Shown piece by piece: positions 9,134-23,979 of a DNA stretch of 64,000 nt; position 1 is the first letter of the stretch, and every line of letters starts with the position of its first letter. The position numbers and the translations under genes are program-made. This DNA comes from Protaetiibacter sp. (lineage in GTDB: Bacteria; Actinomycetota; Actinomycetes; Actinomycetales; Microbacteriaceae). The stretch lies in the NCBI GenBank assembly GCA_030150265.1, contig JASLGG010000020.1:1-64000 (forward strand). Reading direction: 5' to 3'. The notes under the pieces were generated by a model. It saw only the letters and a list, made by a program, of their open reading frames with translations, was not told the origin of the DNA and searched no databases.

Positions 9134-9927
9134 TCAGAGCGCGCCGACGTGGCTCTTGTAGCGCACGATGCTCGCGAACTCCTCGAGCTGGAGGCTCGCG
9201 CCTCCCACGAGCGCGCCGTCGACATCCGGCTCCTTGAGGAAGCCCGCGATGTTCGCCGCCTTCACCGAGCCGCCGTAGAGGATGCGCGTGGCTGCCGCCG
9301 CCTCCTCGCCGAGCACCTCCGCGAGGAGCGCGCGCAGAGCGGCGCAGACCTGCTGCGCCTGCGCGCTCGTGGCCGCCTGGCCGGAGCCGATCGCCCACAC
9401 GGGCTCGTAGGCGACGACGATCTCCTTGCCTGCCACGACGCCCTCGAGGGCCGCACGGAGCTGAGCCACCGGCACGGCGCTCGGGCCGTGCTGCTCGAGG
9501 TCGTCGGCGGTCTCGCCCACGCAGATGACCGGGACGATGCCGTACCGGTGCGCCGCAGCGGTCTTCGCCGCGACGATCTCGTCGGTCTCGCCGTGGTACT
9601 GGCGCCGCTCCGAGTGCCCGATGATGACGTACGCGGCGTCGAGGGCCGCCAGGAAGGCACCCGAGATCTCGCCCGTGTAGGCGCCCGAGTCGTGCTGCGA
9701 GAGGTCCTGTGCACCGAACTTCAGCGCGAGCTTGTCGCCCGCGATGAGGGTCTGCACCGAGCGCAGGTCGGTGAACGGCGGGAAGACCGCGACCTCGACA
9801 TCCGAGAAGTCGTGGTTCTTGTCGTTGAGCGTCCACGCGAGCTTCTGCACGAAGGCGATCGCCTGCAGGTGGTCGAGGTTCATCTTCCAGTTGCCGGCGA
9901 TGAACGGGGTGCGCACGCCCTTCGGCG

Positions 9928-9940
<13 letters not shown>
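9134..9940 (-). CDS. tpiA: triose-phosphate isomerase
   Basis: TpiA interconverts dihydroxyacetone phosphate and glyceraldehyde-3-phosphate in glycolysis. The protein is 268 aa. The three catalytic segments are present: NWKMN (lysine) near residue 17, IIGHSERRQ (electrophilic histidine) near 100, and the glutamate in VAYEPVWAIG near 175, followed by the GGSVKAAN phosphate-gripping region. The start is ATG 9940, with GGAGG seven bases upstream inside the end of pgk. The reading frames of pgk and tpiA overlap by 13 bases, implying translational coupling. It is third in gap-pgk-tpiA. Confidence 0.97.
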
Positions 9941-11145
<1,205 letters not shown>

Positions 11146-11148
11146 CGC

Positions 11149-12156
11149 TTAGAGGCGCTCGGCGACGTACTCGGTGAGGTCGACCAGGCGGTTCGAGTAG
11201 CCCCACTCGTTGTCGTACCACGCGTAGAGCTTCACCTGGTCGCCGATGATCTTCGTCAGCGGCGCGTCGTAGATCGACGAGTGCGGGTCGGTGACGATGT
11301 CGCTCGAGACCAGCGGGTCCTCCGAGTACCTGAGGATGCCCTTCAGCGGGCCCTCGGCGGCCGCCTTGTAGGCGGCGTTGACCTCGTCGATCGTGACGGG
11401 GCGCGACGCCTGCACGGTGAGGTCGGTGATCGAGCCGGTGGGCACCGGCACGCGGAGCGAGTAGCCGTCGAGCTTGCCCGAGAGCTCGGGCAGCACGAGG
11501 CCGATGGCCTTCGCCGCACCGGTCGAGGTCGGCACGATGTTGATCGCGGCGGCGCGAGCTCGGCGCAGGTCGCCGTGCGGGCCGTCCTGCAGGTTCTGGT
11601 CGGCCGTGTACGCGTGCACGGTCGTCATGAGACCGCGCTCGATGCCGAAGGCGTCGTTGAACACCTTCGCGAGCGGCGCGAGCGAGTTGGTGGTGCAGGA
11701 GGCGTTCGAGAGGATGTTCATCGTCTCGGGGTCGTACGTGTGCTCGTTGACGCCCATGACGAAGGTGCCGTCGTTGCCCGTGGCGGGCGCCGAGATGATG
11801 ACCTTCTTCGCGCCGCCGCCGTCGATGTGCTTGCGGGCGTCGTCGGCGTTGGTGAAACGGCCGGTCGACTCGATGACGATGTCGACGCCGTAGTCCGACC
11901 ACCGGAGGGCGGCCGGGTCGCGCTCCTCGAAGACGCGGATGGCCTTGCCGTTGACGACGATCTGCTCGCCGTCGTACTCGACGGTCGCGTCGAGGCGGCC
12001 CGTGATCGAGTCGTACTTGAGGAGGTTGGCGAGGGTCTTGTTGTCCGTGAGGTCGTTCACGGCGACGATCTCGAGATCGCTGCCCTGGGCGAGCGCGGCG
12101 CGGAAGTAGTTGCGACCGATCCGGCCGAAGCCGTTGATGCCGATCTTGACGGACAC
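11149..12156 (-). CDS. gap: glyceraldehyde-3-phosphate dehydrogenase (type I)
   Basis: Gap oxidises and phosphorylates glyceraldehyde-3-phosphate with NAD+. The start is GTG 12156 with AAGGAG seven bases upstream, giving 335 aa, the standard length. The Rossmann motif INGFGRIGRN is at residues 7-16 and the catalytic C154 lies in SNASCTTN. The aspartate and leucine residues expected of an NAD-dependent glycolytic enzyme occur in AVNDLTDN. A longer open frame extends upstream, but it runs through the sodA terminator and lacks similarity. It is the first gene of gap-pgk-tpiA. A strong hairpin separates it from sodA, so it should have its own promoter, which I cannot identify. Confidence 0.97.
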   Translation of the reverse strand: MSVKIGINGFGRIGRNYFRAALAQGSDLEIVAVNDLTDNKTLANLLKYDSITGRLDATVEYDGEQIVVNGKAIRVFEERDPAALRWSDYGVDIVIESTGRFTNADDARKHIDGGGAKKVIISAPATGNDGTFVMGVNEHTYDPETMNILSNASCTTNSLAPLAKVFNDAFGIERGLMTTVHAYTADQNLQDGPHGDLRRARAAAINIVPTSTGAAKAIGLVLPELSGKLDGYSLRVPVPTGSITDLTVQASRPVTIDEVNAAYKAAAEGPLKGILRYSEDPLVSSDIVTDPHSSIYDAPLTKIIGDQVKLYAWYDNEWGYSNRLVDLTEYVAERL

Positions 12157-12214
12157 GAGTTCTCCTTGATGGGGCGCCGGGGCGCGATGTGTCGGGGTGG
12201 GTTTCGTGGGAGGG

Positions 12215-12240
12215 GTGGCCGAGGCGCGGGCCTCGGCCAC
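12215..12240 (-). terminator. intrinsic terminator of sodA
   Basis: A perfect 11-bp GC-rich stem (GTGGCCGAGGC and its complement) with a 4-base loop starts nine bases after the sodA stop. No T-tract follows, as is usual for actinobacterial terminators. It separates sodA from gap. Confidence 0.8.
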
Positions 12241-12248
12241 CTCGCCTG

Positions 12249-12875
12249 CTACGACAGTAGCAGCAGGCCCGCGCCGCCCGAGCGCGCGGCGTCGAAGCGC
12301 GCCGCCGCGTCGGCCCAGTTGGCGATGTTCCAGAAAGCCTTCACGTAGTCCGCCTTGACGTTGACGTAGTCGAGGTAGAAGGCGTGCTCCCACATGTCGA
12401 GCTGCAGGATCGGCGTGATGCCGAGCGGTGTGTTGTTCTGCTGGTCGTACAGCTGGTGCACGAGCAGACGGGCGCCGATCGGGTCCCAGGCGAGCACGGC
12501 CCAGCCCGAGCCCTGCAGGCTGTTCGCGGCGGCGCTGAAGTGGCCCACGAACTTGTCGAACGATCCGAAGAACTCGTCGATCGCGGAGGCGAGCTCGCCC
12601 ACCGGCTTGTCGCCGCCGTCCGGCGAGAGGTTCTTCCAGAAGATCGAGTGGTTGACGTGCCCGCCGAGGTGGAATGCGAGATCCTTCTCGAGCTTGGGGA
12701 CATTGGTGAAGTCACCCGACTCGCGAGCCTCCTCGAGCTTCTCGAGGGCGGTGTTGGCGCCCGCGACATACGCCGCGTGGTGCTTGTCGTGGTGCAGCTC
12801 CATGATCCGGGCGCTGATGCTCGGCTCGAGCGCCGCGTAGTCGTACGGCAGCTCCGGGAGCGTGTAGACGGCCAT
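12249..12875 (-). CDS. sodA: superoxide dismutase (Mn/Fe)
   Basis: This enzyme dismutates superoxide to hydrogen peroxide and oxygen. The protein is 208 aa. The four metal ligands lie in recognisable segments: HHDKHHAAYV near residue 30, HVNHSIFWKN near 75, and DMWEHAFYLDYVN near 165-175, where the Asp and His ligands sit. There is no signal peptide, so it should be cytosolic. GGAGAGAAGG precedes ATG 12875. The C-terminal tail ends in a run of leucines, slightly unusual. It follows whiA by 25 bases and is closed by a strong hairpin. Manganese versus iron preference cannot be decided from the sequence. Confidence 0.95.
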   Translation of the reverse strand: MAVYTLPELPYDYAALEPSISARIMELHHDKHHAAYVAGANTALEKLEEARESGDFTNVPKLEKDLAFHLGGHVNHSIFWKNLSPDGGDKPVGELASAIDEFFGSFDKFVGHFSAAANSLQGSGWAVLAWDPIGARLLVHQLYDQQNNTPLGITPILQLDMWEHAFYLDYVNVKADYVKAFWNIANWADAAARFDAARSGGAGLLLLS

Positions 12876-12900
12876 GGTTATCCTTCTCTCCTTCGGTGGT

Positions 12901-13878
12901 TCAGTCCTCGTACTCGGGTGGCAGGTTCGCGTCGGTGCCCGGCACGCCGAGCTCCTCCGCGCGCTTGTCGGCCATCGCGAGCAGACGCCGGATGCGGCCC
13001 GCGACCGCGTCCTTCGTCATCGGCGGGTCGGCGAAATGGCCGAGCTCGTCGAGGCTCGCGTCGCGGTGCCCGAGACGCAGCTCGCCCGCGTAGCGCAGGT
13101 GATCAGGCACCTCGTCGCCGAGGATCTCGAGTGCGCGCTCGACGCGCGCGCACGCCGCGACCGCGGCCTGCGCGGAGCGGCGCAGGTTCGCGTCGTCGAA
13201 GTTCACGAGCCGGTTGGCGGTCGCGCGCACCTCGCGGCGCTGGCGCAGCGCCTCCCAGGCGGCGACGGCGAGCTCGGCGCCCATGAGGCGCAGCATCGCG
13301 GCGATCGCCTCGCCTTCGCGCACCACGACGCGGTGCACACCGCGCACCTCGCGTGCCTTCGCGGGGATCGACAGCCGTCCGGCGGCGCCCACGAGTGCCA
13401 TCGCCGCCTCGTTGCCGGGACAGACGACCTCGAGGGCCGCCGACCGGCCCGGGTCGGTGAGGGTGCCGCGGGCGAGGAACGCGCCGCGCCAGATCGCGGC
13501 GAGGTCCTCGCGCGACCCCGTCGTGAGGCGGTTCGGCAGCCCCCGGATCGGGCGGCGACGGGCATCCAGCAGCCCGGTCTGGCGGGCGAGCGTCTCCCCG
13601 CCGTCGACGACCCGCACCACGAAGCTCGCGGTCTTGTGCGCGCCTCCCGCGCCGATCACCTTGCCCTCGGAGCGCACACCGTAGAGCTCCGCGAGGTCGC
13701 GACGCACCCGCTGGGCGATCTTCTGGGAGTCGAGCTCGGCCTCGACGGCGATACGGCCGGAGATGATGTGCAGGCCACCGGAGAAGCGCAGCAGGGCGGC
13801 GAGCTCCGCGGCGCGCACGCTCGTCTTGCTCACCTCGACAGCGACGAGTTCGTCCTTGACCTCCGCTGTCAGTGCCAC
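12901..13878 (-). CDS. whiA: DNA-binding protein WhiA
   Basis: WhiA is a conserved Gram-positive DNA-binding protein related to LAGLIDADG endonucleases; in Streptomyces it controls sporulation septation with WhiB, and elsewhere it affects cell division. I start it at GTG 13878 (325 aa), because family members begin with a similar ALTAEVKDEL and a GAGG lies about 12 bases upstream; an ATG seven codons earlier is possible. The N-terminal endonuclease-like domain is followed by a C-terminal helix-turn-helix region (MTKDAVAGRIRRLLAMADKRA). It sits after rapZ, the usual uvrC-rapZ-whiA order. Its role in a non-sporulating relative is inferred, not visible. Confidence 0.93.
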   Translation of the reverse strand: MALTAEVKDELVAVEVSKTSVRAAELAALLRFSGGLHIISGRIAVEAELDSQKIAQRVRRDLAELYGVRSEGKVIGAGGAHKTASFVVRVVDGGETLARQTGLLDARRRPIRGLPNRLTTGSREDLAAIWRGAFLARGTLTDPGRSAALEVVCPGNEAAMALVGAAGRLSIPAKAREVRGVHRVVVREGEAIAAMLRLMGAELAVAAWEALRQRREVRATANRLVNFDDANLRRSAQAAVAACARVERALEILGDEVPDHLRYAGELRLGHRDASLDELGHFADPPMTKDAVAGRIRRLLAMADKRAEELGVPGTDANLPPEYED

Positions 13879-13929
13879 GCGCCCGCCCTCGTCTCTCATC
13901 GTCTCGTCGTCGTCATCCGCCGCGAAGGC

Positions 13930-14805
13930 TCACTCGCGCCCGAGGTCGCGATGCCGCACGGTGACGGACACCCCCGGCAGGCCGCGAAGTCGGCGCGCCA
14001 CCTCCTCGGTGACCGCCACGGAGCGGTGCTTGCCGCCGGTGCATCCCATAGCGATCGTAGCGTGGCGCTTGTTCTCGCGCCGATAGCCGTCGGCCACCGC
14101 CGCGAGGGCGGCCACGTAGTGCTCGACGAACTCGGGGGCGTCGGGCTGGGAGAGCACGAAGTCGCGGACGGGGTCGTCGAGGCCCGTGAGCGGCGCGAGC
14201 TCGGGCACCCAGAAGGGGTTGGGCAGGAAGCGCAGATCGGCGACCATGTCGGCATCCGGCGGCAGGCCGTACTTGAATCCGAAGCTCATGACCGTGAGCT
14301 TGAGCGCGGGAGCGGACTCCTCGCCGAACAGCTCGGCGACCCGCGTCGCGAGCTGGTGGATGTTAAGGTCAGAGGTGTCGATGACCAGGTCGCTCTGCTC
14401 GCGGAGGCCCGTCATCCGGGCGCGCTCGGCGAGGATCCCGTCGAGGAGCGTGCCGTCGCCCTGCAGCGGATGCGGACGACGCACCTGCTCGAAGCGGCGC
14501 ACGAGCGCGGTGTCGGTGGCGTCCAGGAACACGACGCGCGCCCGCCCCGCCGTGCGCAGCTCCTCGACGATCTCCTGCGCGTCCGCGAAGAGCCGGCCGC
14601 CGCGCACGTCGACGACGGCCGCGATCTTGGGGATCGCGTCGCCCGTGTGGGCGCCCAGGTCCACGAGCGGGCGCAGCATCTGAGGCGGAAGGTTGTCGAC
14701 GACGTACCAGCCGAGGTCCTCGAGCGCGTTCGCGACGGTCGAGCGCCCCGCGCCCGACATCCCGGTGACGATGAGCATCTCGCGCCCGTCGCTGCCCTCG
14801 CTCAT
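13930..14805 (-). CDS. rapZ: RapZ-type nucleotide-binding protein
   Basis: The protein belongs to the RapZ/YvcJ P-loop family. In E. coli RapZ is an RNA-binding adaptor controlling glmS; the actinobacterial function is not well defined. It is 291 aa with a Walker A GMSGAGRS at about residues 15-22, a Walker B-like VVFLDAT near 93 and the C-terminal GCTGGKHRSVAVTE signature near 252. ATG 14805 overlaps the uvrC stop by four bases. A TAGGCT hexamer at 14851-14856, inside the end of uvrC, could give rapZ-whiA an internal promoter. The uvrC-rapZ-whiA neighbourhood is conserved in Gram-positive bacteria. Confidence 0.92.
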   Translation of the reverse strand: MSEGSDGREMLIVTGMSGAGRSTVANALEDLGWYVVDNLPPQMLRPLVDLGAHTGDAIPKIAAVVDVRGGRLFADAQEIVEELRTAGRARVVFLDATDTALVRRFEQVRRPHPLQGDGTLLDGILAERARMTGLREQSDLVIDTSDLNIHQLATRVAELFGEESAPALKLTVMSFGFKYGLPPDADMVADLRFLPNPFWVPELAPLTGLDDPVRDFVLSQPDAPEFVEHYVAALAAVADGYRRENKRHATIAMGCTGGKHRSVAVTEEVARRLRGLPGVSVTVRHRDLGRE

Positions 14806-16714
14806 CCCTCGTCTTCCTGCCCGCGCGACTCCTCGCGCGGCGCTCCTCCCAGCCTAGCCACGATCGCCTCGGCGAGCTGCGGGCCGATGCCGCGCACCTC
14901 GGCGATCTCGGCCGTGCTCGCGGCGCGCAGCCGGGTGACCGATCCGAAGTGCCGGAGCAGCTCCTTCGACCGCGCGGGCCCCAGACCGGGGATCTCGGAG
15001 AGCACGGTGCCGATGTCGGCACGACGCTTCTGTCGCTGGAAGGTGATCGCGAAGCGATGGGCCTCGTCGCGGATGCGCTGCAGCAGGAAGAGCGCCTCGC
15101 TCCCTCGCGGCAGGATGACGGGGAAGTCGTCGTCGGGCAGCCACACCTCCTCGAGGCGCTTCGCGATGCCGACGAGCGGGATGTCGTCGATGCCCAGCTC
15201 CGCGAGCACCGCGGCGACCGCCTGCACCTGAGGCTGGCCGCCGTCGACGATCAGCAGCCCGGGACGATAGGCGAAACGACGCTTGGTGCGGGCGCCCTCC
15301 TCGGCCTCCGGCGCATCGTCGTCGTCGAGGCGCGCGAGGCGCCGGCGCAGCACCTGGGCCATCGACTCGGTGTCGTCGACGGTGCCGTCGACCGCGAACT
15401 TGCGGTAGTCGCTCTTCTTCGGGAGGCCGTCCTCGAAGACGACCATCGATGCCACGACGTTGGTTCCGCCGAGATGCGAGACGTCGTAGCACTCCATCCG
15501 AAGCGGCGCCTCGTCGAGCCCGAGCGCCTCCTGGAGCTCGGTGAGCGCCTGGCTGCGCGCCACGTAGTCGGCGGTTCGGCGGGTCTTGTAGAGGGCGAGC
15601 GCCTGCTTGGCGTTGAGCGTCGCGGTCTGGAGCACCGCGGCCTTGTCGCCGCGCTGCGCCGTCTTGAGGGTCACTCCCCCGCGCTCGCGCCGGTCGGCGA
15701 GCCACTGCTCGAGCGCGGCCGCGTCGTCGGGCAGCACCGGGACCACGATCTCGCGCGGCGGCGGCTCCGTCTCGTAGGCGGTCTCCAGCACCGACTCCAC
15801 GAGCTCGCCCGAGCTGATGTCGAGCTCCTTGTCGACGACCCAGCTGCGCACTCCGCGGATGCGGCCCCCGCGCACCACGAACTGCTGCACGGCCGCCGCG
15901 AGCTCGTCCTCCTCGATGCCGAAAACGTCGACCTCGACGGCCTCCGGCAGCACCACGGCGCTCTTCTCGAGCACGTTCTCGAGGGCCTGGATGCGATCGC
16001 GGATCTTCGCGGCGCGCTCGTACTCGAAGGCCTCCGCGGCATCCCTCATCTCACGCTGCAGGAGCGTGATCACCCGCCGGTCGTGGCTCGCCATGAACGC
16101 GACGAACTGGTCGACGATCTCGCGGTGCTCCTCGATCGTGACGCGCTGCGAGCAGGGCCCGCCGCAGCGGCCGATCTGGCCGGGGAAGCAGGGGCGGCCC
16201 GTCTGCATCGCGCGCTTGTAGCTCGAGTCGGAGCAGGTGCGGATCGGGAACGCCTTCACCATCAGGTCGATCGTCTCGCGCACCGCCCAGACCTTCGGGT
16301 ACGGCCCGAAATAGCGGGCGCCCGGGATGCGGTGGTTGCGCGTGACCATCACCCGCGGCGCCTCGTCGGCGAGCGTCACGACCATGTACGGGTAGCTCTT
16401 GTCATCGCGGAACTTGACGTTGTACGGCGGCGAGAACTCCTTGATCCAGGTGTATTCCAGTTGGAGCGCCTCGACGTCGCTCGCGACGACGGTCCACTCC
16501 ACCTTGGATGCCGCGAGCACCATATGCCGCGTGCGTTCGTGCAGGCTCCGCAGCGGCTGGAAGTAGTTCGCGAGCCGCTGCCGCAGGTTGACGGCCTTGC
16601 CGACGTAGAGGATGCGGCCGGCGGCATCCGAGAACCGGTAGACGCCGGGTGCCGCAGGGATCTCCCCCGCCTTCGGCCGCCACGGCAGCACGTCGGCGCG
16701 CGGCGCGGCGCCCA

Positions 16715-16715
<1 letters not shown>
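14802..16715 (-). CDS. uvrC: excinuclease ABC subunit C
   Basis: UvrC makes both incisions in nucleotide excision repair after UvrA and UvrB have located damage. I start it at ATG 16715 (637 aa), which shares one base with the uvrA stop; the open frame upstream is antisense to uvrA structure and not homologous. Domains in order: GIY-YIG nuclease (GVYRFSDAAGRILYVGK near residue 25), a cysteine cluster near 150-185, the UVR motif that binds UvrB (KIRDRIQALENVLEK near 235), an RNase H-like nuclease half and C-terminal helix-hairpin-helix repeats (IPGLGPARSKELL and VRGIGPQLAEAI). Transcription is probably from the damage-type promoter before uvrA. Confidence 0.96.
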
Positions 16716-19618
<2,903 letters not shown>

Positions 19619-19625
19619 TGAACAG

Positions 19626-19648
19626 ATTCTACGGATGGCCACCGACAT
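19626..19648 (-). promoter_or_regulatory. DNA-damage (RecA_NDp / PafBC-type) promoter of uvrA, leaderless
   Basis: On the minus strand ATGTCGGTG (19648-19640), eight bases, then TAGAAT (19631-19626), then seven bases to GTG 19618. This matches the mycobacterial RecA-independent damage promoter, TTGTCRGTG-N8-TAnnnT, at all but the first base. The same spacing occurs at uvrB and polA. Confidence 0.8.
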
Positions 19649-19657
19649 CCGCCCGAG

Positions 19658-21736
<2,079 letters not shown>

Positions 21737-21742
21737 GGGTCC

Positions 21743-21765
21743 AGCCTAGGCAGCACCCCCGACAC
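21743..21765 (-). promoter_or_regulatory. DNA-damage (RecA_NDp / PafBC-type) promoter of uvrB, leaderless
   Basis: GTGTCGGGG (21765-21757), eight bases, TAGGCT (21748-21743), then six bases to ATG 21736. The layout equals that of the polA promoter base for base in both conserved boxes. Confidence 0.78.
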
Positions 21766-21776
21766 CGCGCAGGGTC

Positions 21777-21816
21777 GGTCTCGATACGCCGCCTCCGGCG
21801 GCTACTCGACCAGCGG
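21777..21816. repeat. short interspersed imperfect palindromic repeat, copy 1
   Basis: The element begins GGTCTCGATACGCC and ends GGCTACTCGACCAGCGG, with an internal GCCGCC/GGCGGC hairpin. Copies with the same ends lie at 57507-57544 and, diverged, at 60007-60073. This copy runs into the coaE gene: it supplies the last codons (PLVE) and the TAG stop at 21804-21802. Confidence 0.75.
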
Positions 21817-22419
21817 GGTGGGGCGCAGGGTCGGCCACAGGGCGTCGACCTGCTCGAGGGTCTCCTCGAGCGTGCCGTTCGCGTCGATCACGTGGTCGGC
21901 GATCGCGAGCCGTGCGGCCTCGGGGGCCTGCGACGCGATCCGGCGCCGCGCCTCCGCCTCGTCCATCCCCCGCAGCTCGACGAGTCGCCGCACACGGGTC
22001 CCCTCGTCGGCGGTCACGACGACGACGCGGTCGAACTCGTCGGCGCGACCGCGTCCCTCACCGTCGACGAGCAGGGGCACGTCGTAGACGACCACGCCGT
22101 CCGGATCCGCCTCGTGCGCCGCGGCGAACAGCGCGCGCGAGCGGTCGCCCACCGCCGGATGCGTGATCGCGTTGAGGCGGCGCCGCGCCTTGTCGTCGCC
22201 GAAGACGATCGCGCCGAGCGCCACCCGGTCGAGGGTGCCGTCCGCGCTCAGCACCCCGGCACCGAACTCCTCGGCGATCCGCGCGAGCCCGGGCGTGCCG
22301 GGCTCGACCACCTCCCGCGCCAGCCGATCGGCGTCGATCACGACCGCGCCGAGCTCCGCGAACCGCCGTGCGACCGTGGACTTGCCGGAGGCGATGCCTC
22401 CCGTGAGGGCGATGAGCAC
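21802..22419 (-). CDS. coaE: dephospho-CoA kinase
   Basis: CoaE phosphorylates the 3'-hydroxyl of dephospho-CoA, the last step of coenzyme A synthesis. The protein is 205 aa with a P-loop GGIASGKST at residues 7-15, an aspartate-containing VIDADRLAREV near 28 and YDVPLLVDG near 110, all family markers. The start is GTG 22419. The C-terminus, PLVE and stop, is supplied by an interspersed repeat, so the natural end may have been slightly longer or different. It follows the GNAT gene by 30 bases. Only one domain is present; there is no fused UPF0157-like C-terminal domain as found in some actinobacterial CoaE proteins. Confidence 0.94.
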   Translation of the reverse strand: MLIALTGGIASGKSTVARRFAELGAVVIDADRLAREVVEPGTPGLARIAEEFGAGVLSADGTLDRVALGAIVFGDDKARRRLNAITHPAVGDRSRALFAAAHEADPDGVVVYDVPLLVDGEGRGRADEFDRVVVVTADEGTRVRRLVELRGMDEAEARRRIASQAPEAARLAIADHVIDANGTLEETLEQVDALWPTLRPTPLVE

Positions 22420-22449
22420 CCCCTCATGCTCGCACGGATGCGCCTCCGC

Positions 22450-23235
22450 TCACGGCGACCAGACATACGGCGTCGTCGTGGTCAGCTGCACGAAGCCGAG
22501 CCTCTCGAGCACCGGGCGGCTCATCTCCGACGCGTCGACGCGCAGATAGGGGAAGCCGCCCGCCGCGGCGATCCGCGCCCGCTCCGCGACGAGCGCCCGG
22601 TAGATGCCGTGTCCGCGGTGCTCCGCGCGGGTTGAGCCGCCCCACAGGCCCGCGAATCGCCGCCCCTGCCGCATGATCACCCACGCCACCGAGGCGAGTC
22701 CGTCATCCGCCTCGGCGACGAGGATGCGGATGCCGGTCTCGCCGAGCTCCGTGCGCAGCTCCCGCAGCTCTCCGAGGAGCGCCGCGTTGTCCGTGCTCCA
22801 CACGCCCCGCAGCAGCTCGCCGATCGCGTCGAACTCGTCGGCGCGCGCATCGCGGATGACGACCCCGGCGACCGCGGGAGCGGCCGGTGCCGAGCTCGCG
22901 GCCACCATCACCGCCTCGACGGGCTCCGCCTCGAAGCCCGCGGCGAGAAGCAGCGGCACGAGGGCATCCGGCCGGTCGCCCGCGTAGGTCTTCCACTCGA
23001 CCGGGAGATCGCGGTCCGCGAAGTAGCGCACCTGACGCTCGATGAGCGCCTCGAGCGCGGGACCGTCGAGGCCGAGATCGGCGGGTGCGTGGATCATGCC
23101 CGTCGAGGGGAACTCGATCCGCATGACGGGCCCGTCGATCTCGAACGGTCGCCCCTCGGCGGCGTCCGGTCCGAGGAGGCGCGCTTCCGACTCGAAGACC
23201 GCGAGCAGCTCGTCGCGCGGCGGGAGGTCGCTCAT
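22450..23235 (-). CDS. GNAT-family N-acetyltransferase, substrate unknown
   Basis: The C-terminal half (about residues 120-261) is a GNAT acetyltransferase fold: VIRDARADEFDAIGELL is the first strand and helix, ILVAEADDGLASVAWVIM the central strands, and the acetyl-CoA loop is RAEHRGHGIYRALV near 208, close to the Q/RxxGxG/A consensus. The N-terminal part (1-115) is conserved-looking but of unknown function. It is 261 aa and starts at ATG 23235, six bases after TAGGCT, so it is probably leaderless. It is divergent from the DUF4126 gene, 50 bases away, and precedes coaE. The substrate cannot be predicted. Confidence 0.85.
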   Translation of the reverse strand: MSDLPPRDELLAVFESEARLLGPDAAEGRPFEIDGPVMRIEFPSTGMIHAPADLGLDGPALEALIERQVRYFADRDLPVEWKTYAGDRPDALVPLLLAAGFEAEPVEAVMVAASSAPAAPAVAGVVIRDARADEFDAIGELLRGVWSTDNAALLGELRELRTELGETGIRILVAEADDGLASVAWVIMRQGRRFAGLWGGSTRAEHRGHGIYRALVAERARIAAAGGFPYLRVDASEMSRPVLERLGFVQLTTTTPYVWSP

Positions 23236-23241
23236 CCGGAC

Positions 23242-23247
23242 AGCCTA
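23242..23247 (-). promoter_or_regulatory. leaderless -10 (TAGGCT) of the GNAT gene
   Basis: TAGGCT ends six bases before ATG 23235, the spacing expected when transcription starts at the start codon. The TGTCGG damage box found at uvrB and polA is absent here. Confidence 0.65.
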
Positions 23248-23273
23248 GGAGCCGCGGACGGACGGAGGGGTCG

Positions 23274-23279
23274 TAGCAT
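23274..23279 (+). promoter_or_regulatory. leaderless -10 (TAGCAT) of the DUF4126 gene
   Basis: TAGCAT ends six bases before ATG 23286. It lies 26 bases from the divergent GNAT hexamer, so the two promoters must overlap upstream. Confidence 0.65.
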
Positions 23280-23285
23280 GGCGGC

Positions 23286-23912
23286 ATGCTCGAGCTGCTC
23301 ACCGGCGCCGGCCTCGCCGCCGCCGCGGGACTCAACGCCTACATCCCGCTGCTCGTCATGGGGCTCGCCGGGCGCTTCGACTGGATCCAGCTGCCGGCGG
23401 GCTGGACCTGGCTCGAGAACGAGTGGGTCATGGTGGTGCTCGGCGTGCTCCTCGTCGTGGAGATCGTCGCCGACAAGGTGCCCGCGGTGGACTCGGTGAA
23501 CGACTGGATCCAGACCGTCGTGCGCCCGGCGTCCGGTGGAATCGTGTTCGCGGGCGGGATCGGCACCTCGACGGTCGCGGTCGACGACCCCGACAGCTTC
23601 TTCTCCACGGGCGCCTGGATCCCCGTGGTGATCGGCATCGTGCTCGCCCTGCTCGTGCATCTCGGCAAGACGGCCGTGCGGCCGGTCGCCAACCTGACGA
23701 CCGCCGGGATCGCGGCCCCCGTGCTCAGCACGGCGGAGGACGGCACGAGCCTGCTGCTCGTCGTGCTGGCCCTCGTGGCCCCGATCCTGGTGATCCTCGG
23801 CCTCGGCCTGCTCGTGCTGGGCTTCGTGCTGCTCATCCGCTCCGTGCGTCGCCGTCGTCGCGCCCGCGCCGCCGCGGCATCCACCCCGCCCGCGTTCCTC
23901 AGGGAGCCCTGA
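23286..23912 (+). CDS. DUF4126 integral membrane protein
   Basis: A 208-aa membrane protein of the DUF4126 family; function unknown. Hydrophobic helices lie near residues 1-30 (a Gly/Ala-rich GAGLAAAAGLNAYIPLLVMG start typical of the family), 47-65, 78-100, 115-130 and 155-185, with a basic cytosolic tail RSVRRRRRARA. The start at ATG 23286 is six bases after TAGCAT. It converges with rpsA across a strong bidirectional hairpin and is divergent from the GNAT gene. Nothing in the neighbourhood indicates a substrate or partner. Confidence 0.85.
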   Translation: MLELLTGAGLAAAAGLNAYIPLLVMGLAGRFDWIQLPAGWTWLENEWVMVVLGVLLVVEIVADKVPAVDSVNDWIQTVVRPASGGIVFAGGIGTSTVAVDDPDSFFSTGAWIPVVIGIVLALLVHLGKTAVRPVANLTTAGIAAPVLSTAEDGTSLLLVVLALVAPILVILGLGLLVLGFVLLIRSVRRRRRARAAAASTPPAFLREP

Positions 23913-23930
23913 ACGCCCGCCCGAAACGGC

Positions 23931-23962
23931 GGATGGCCGGCCCCGTGCGGGACCGGCCATCC
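23931..23962. terminator. bidirectional terminator between DUF4126 gene and rpsA
   Basis: A perfect 10-bp stem, GGATGGCCGG with CCGGCCATCC, around a 12-base loop, centred between the two convergent stop codons. No T-tract is present in either direction. Confidence 0.8.
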
Positions 23963-23979
23963 GGATGAGCGGGATGCGC

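Noticed and set aside
19619..19648. Upstream ATG start for uvrA (ten extra residues)
   Set aside because: The ATG is part of the ATGTCGGTG promoter box and a -10 hexamer sits between it and the family-conserved start.
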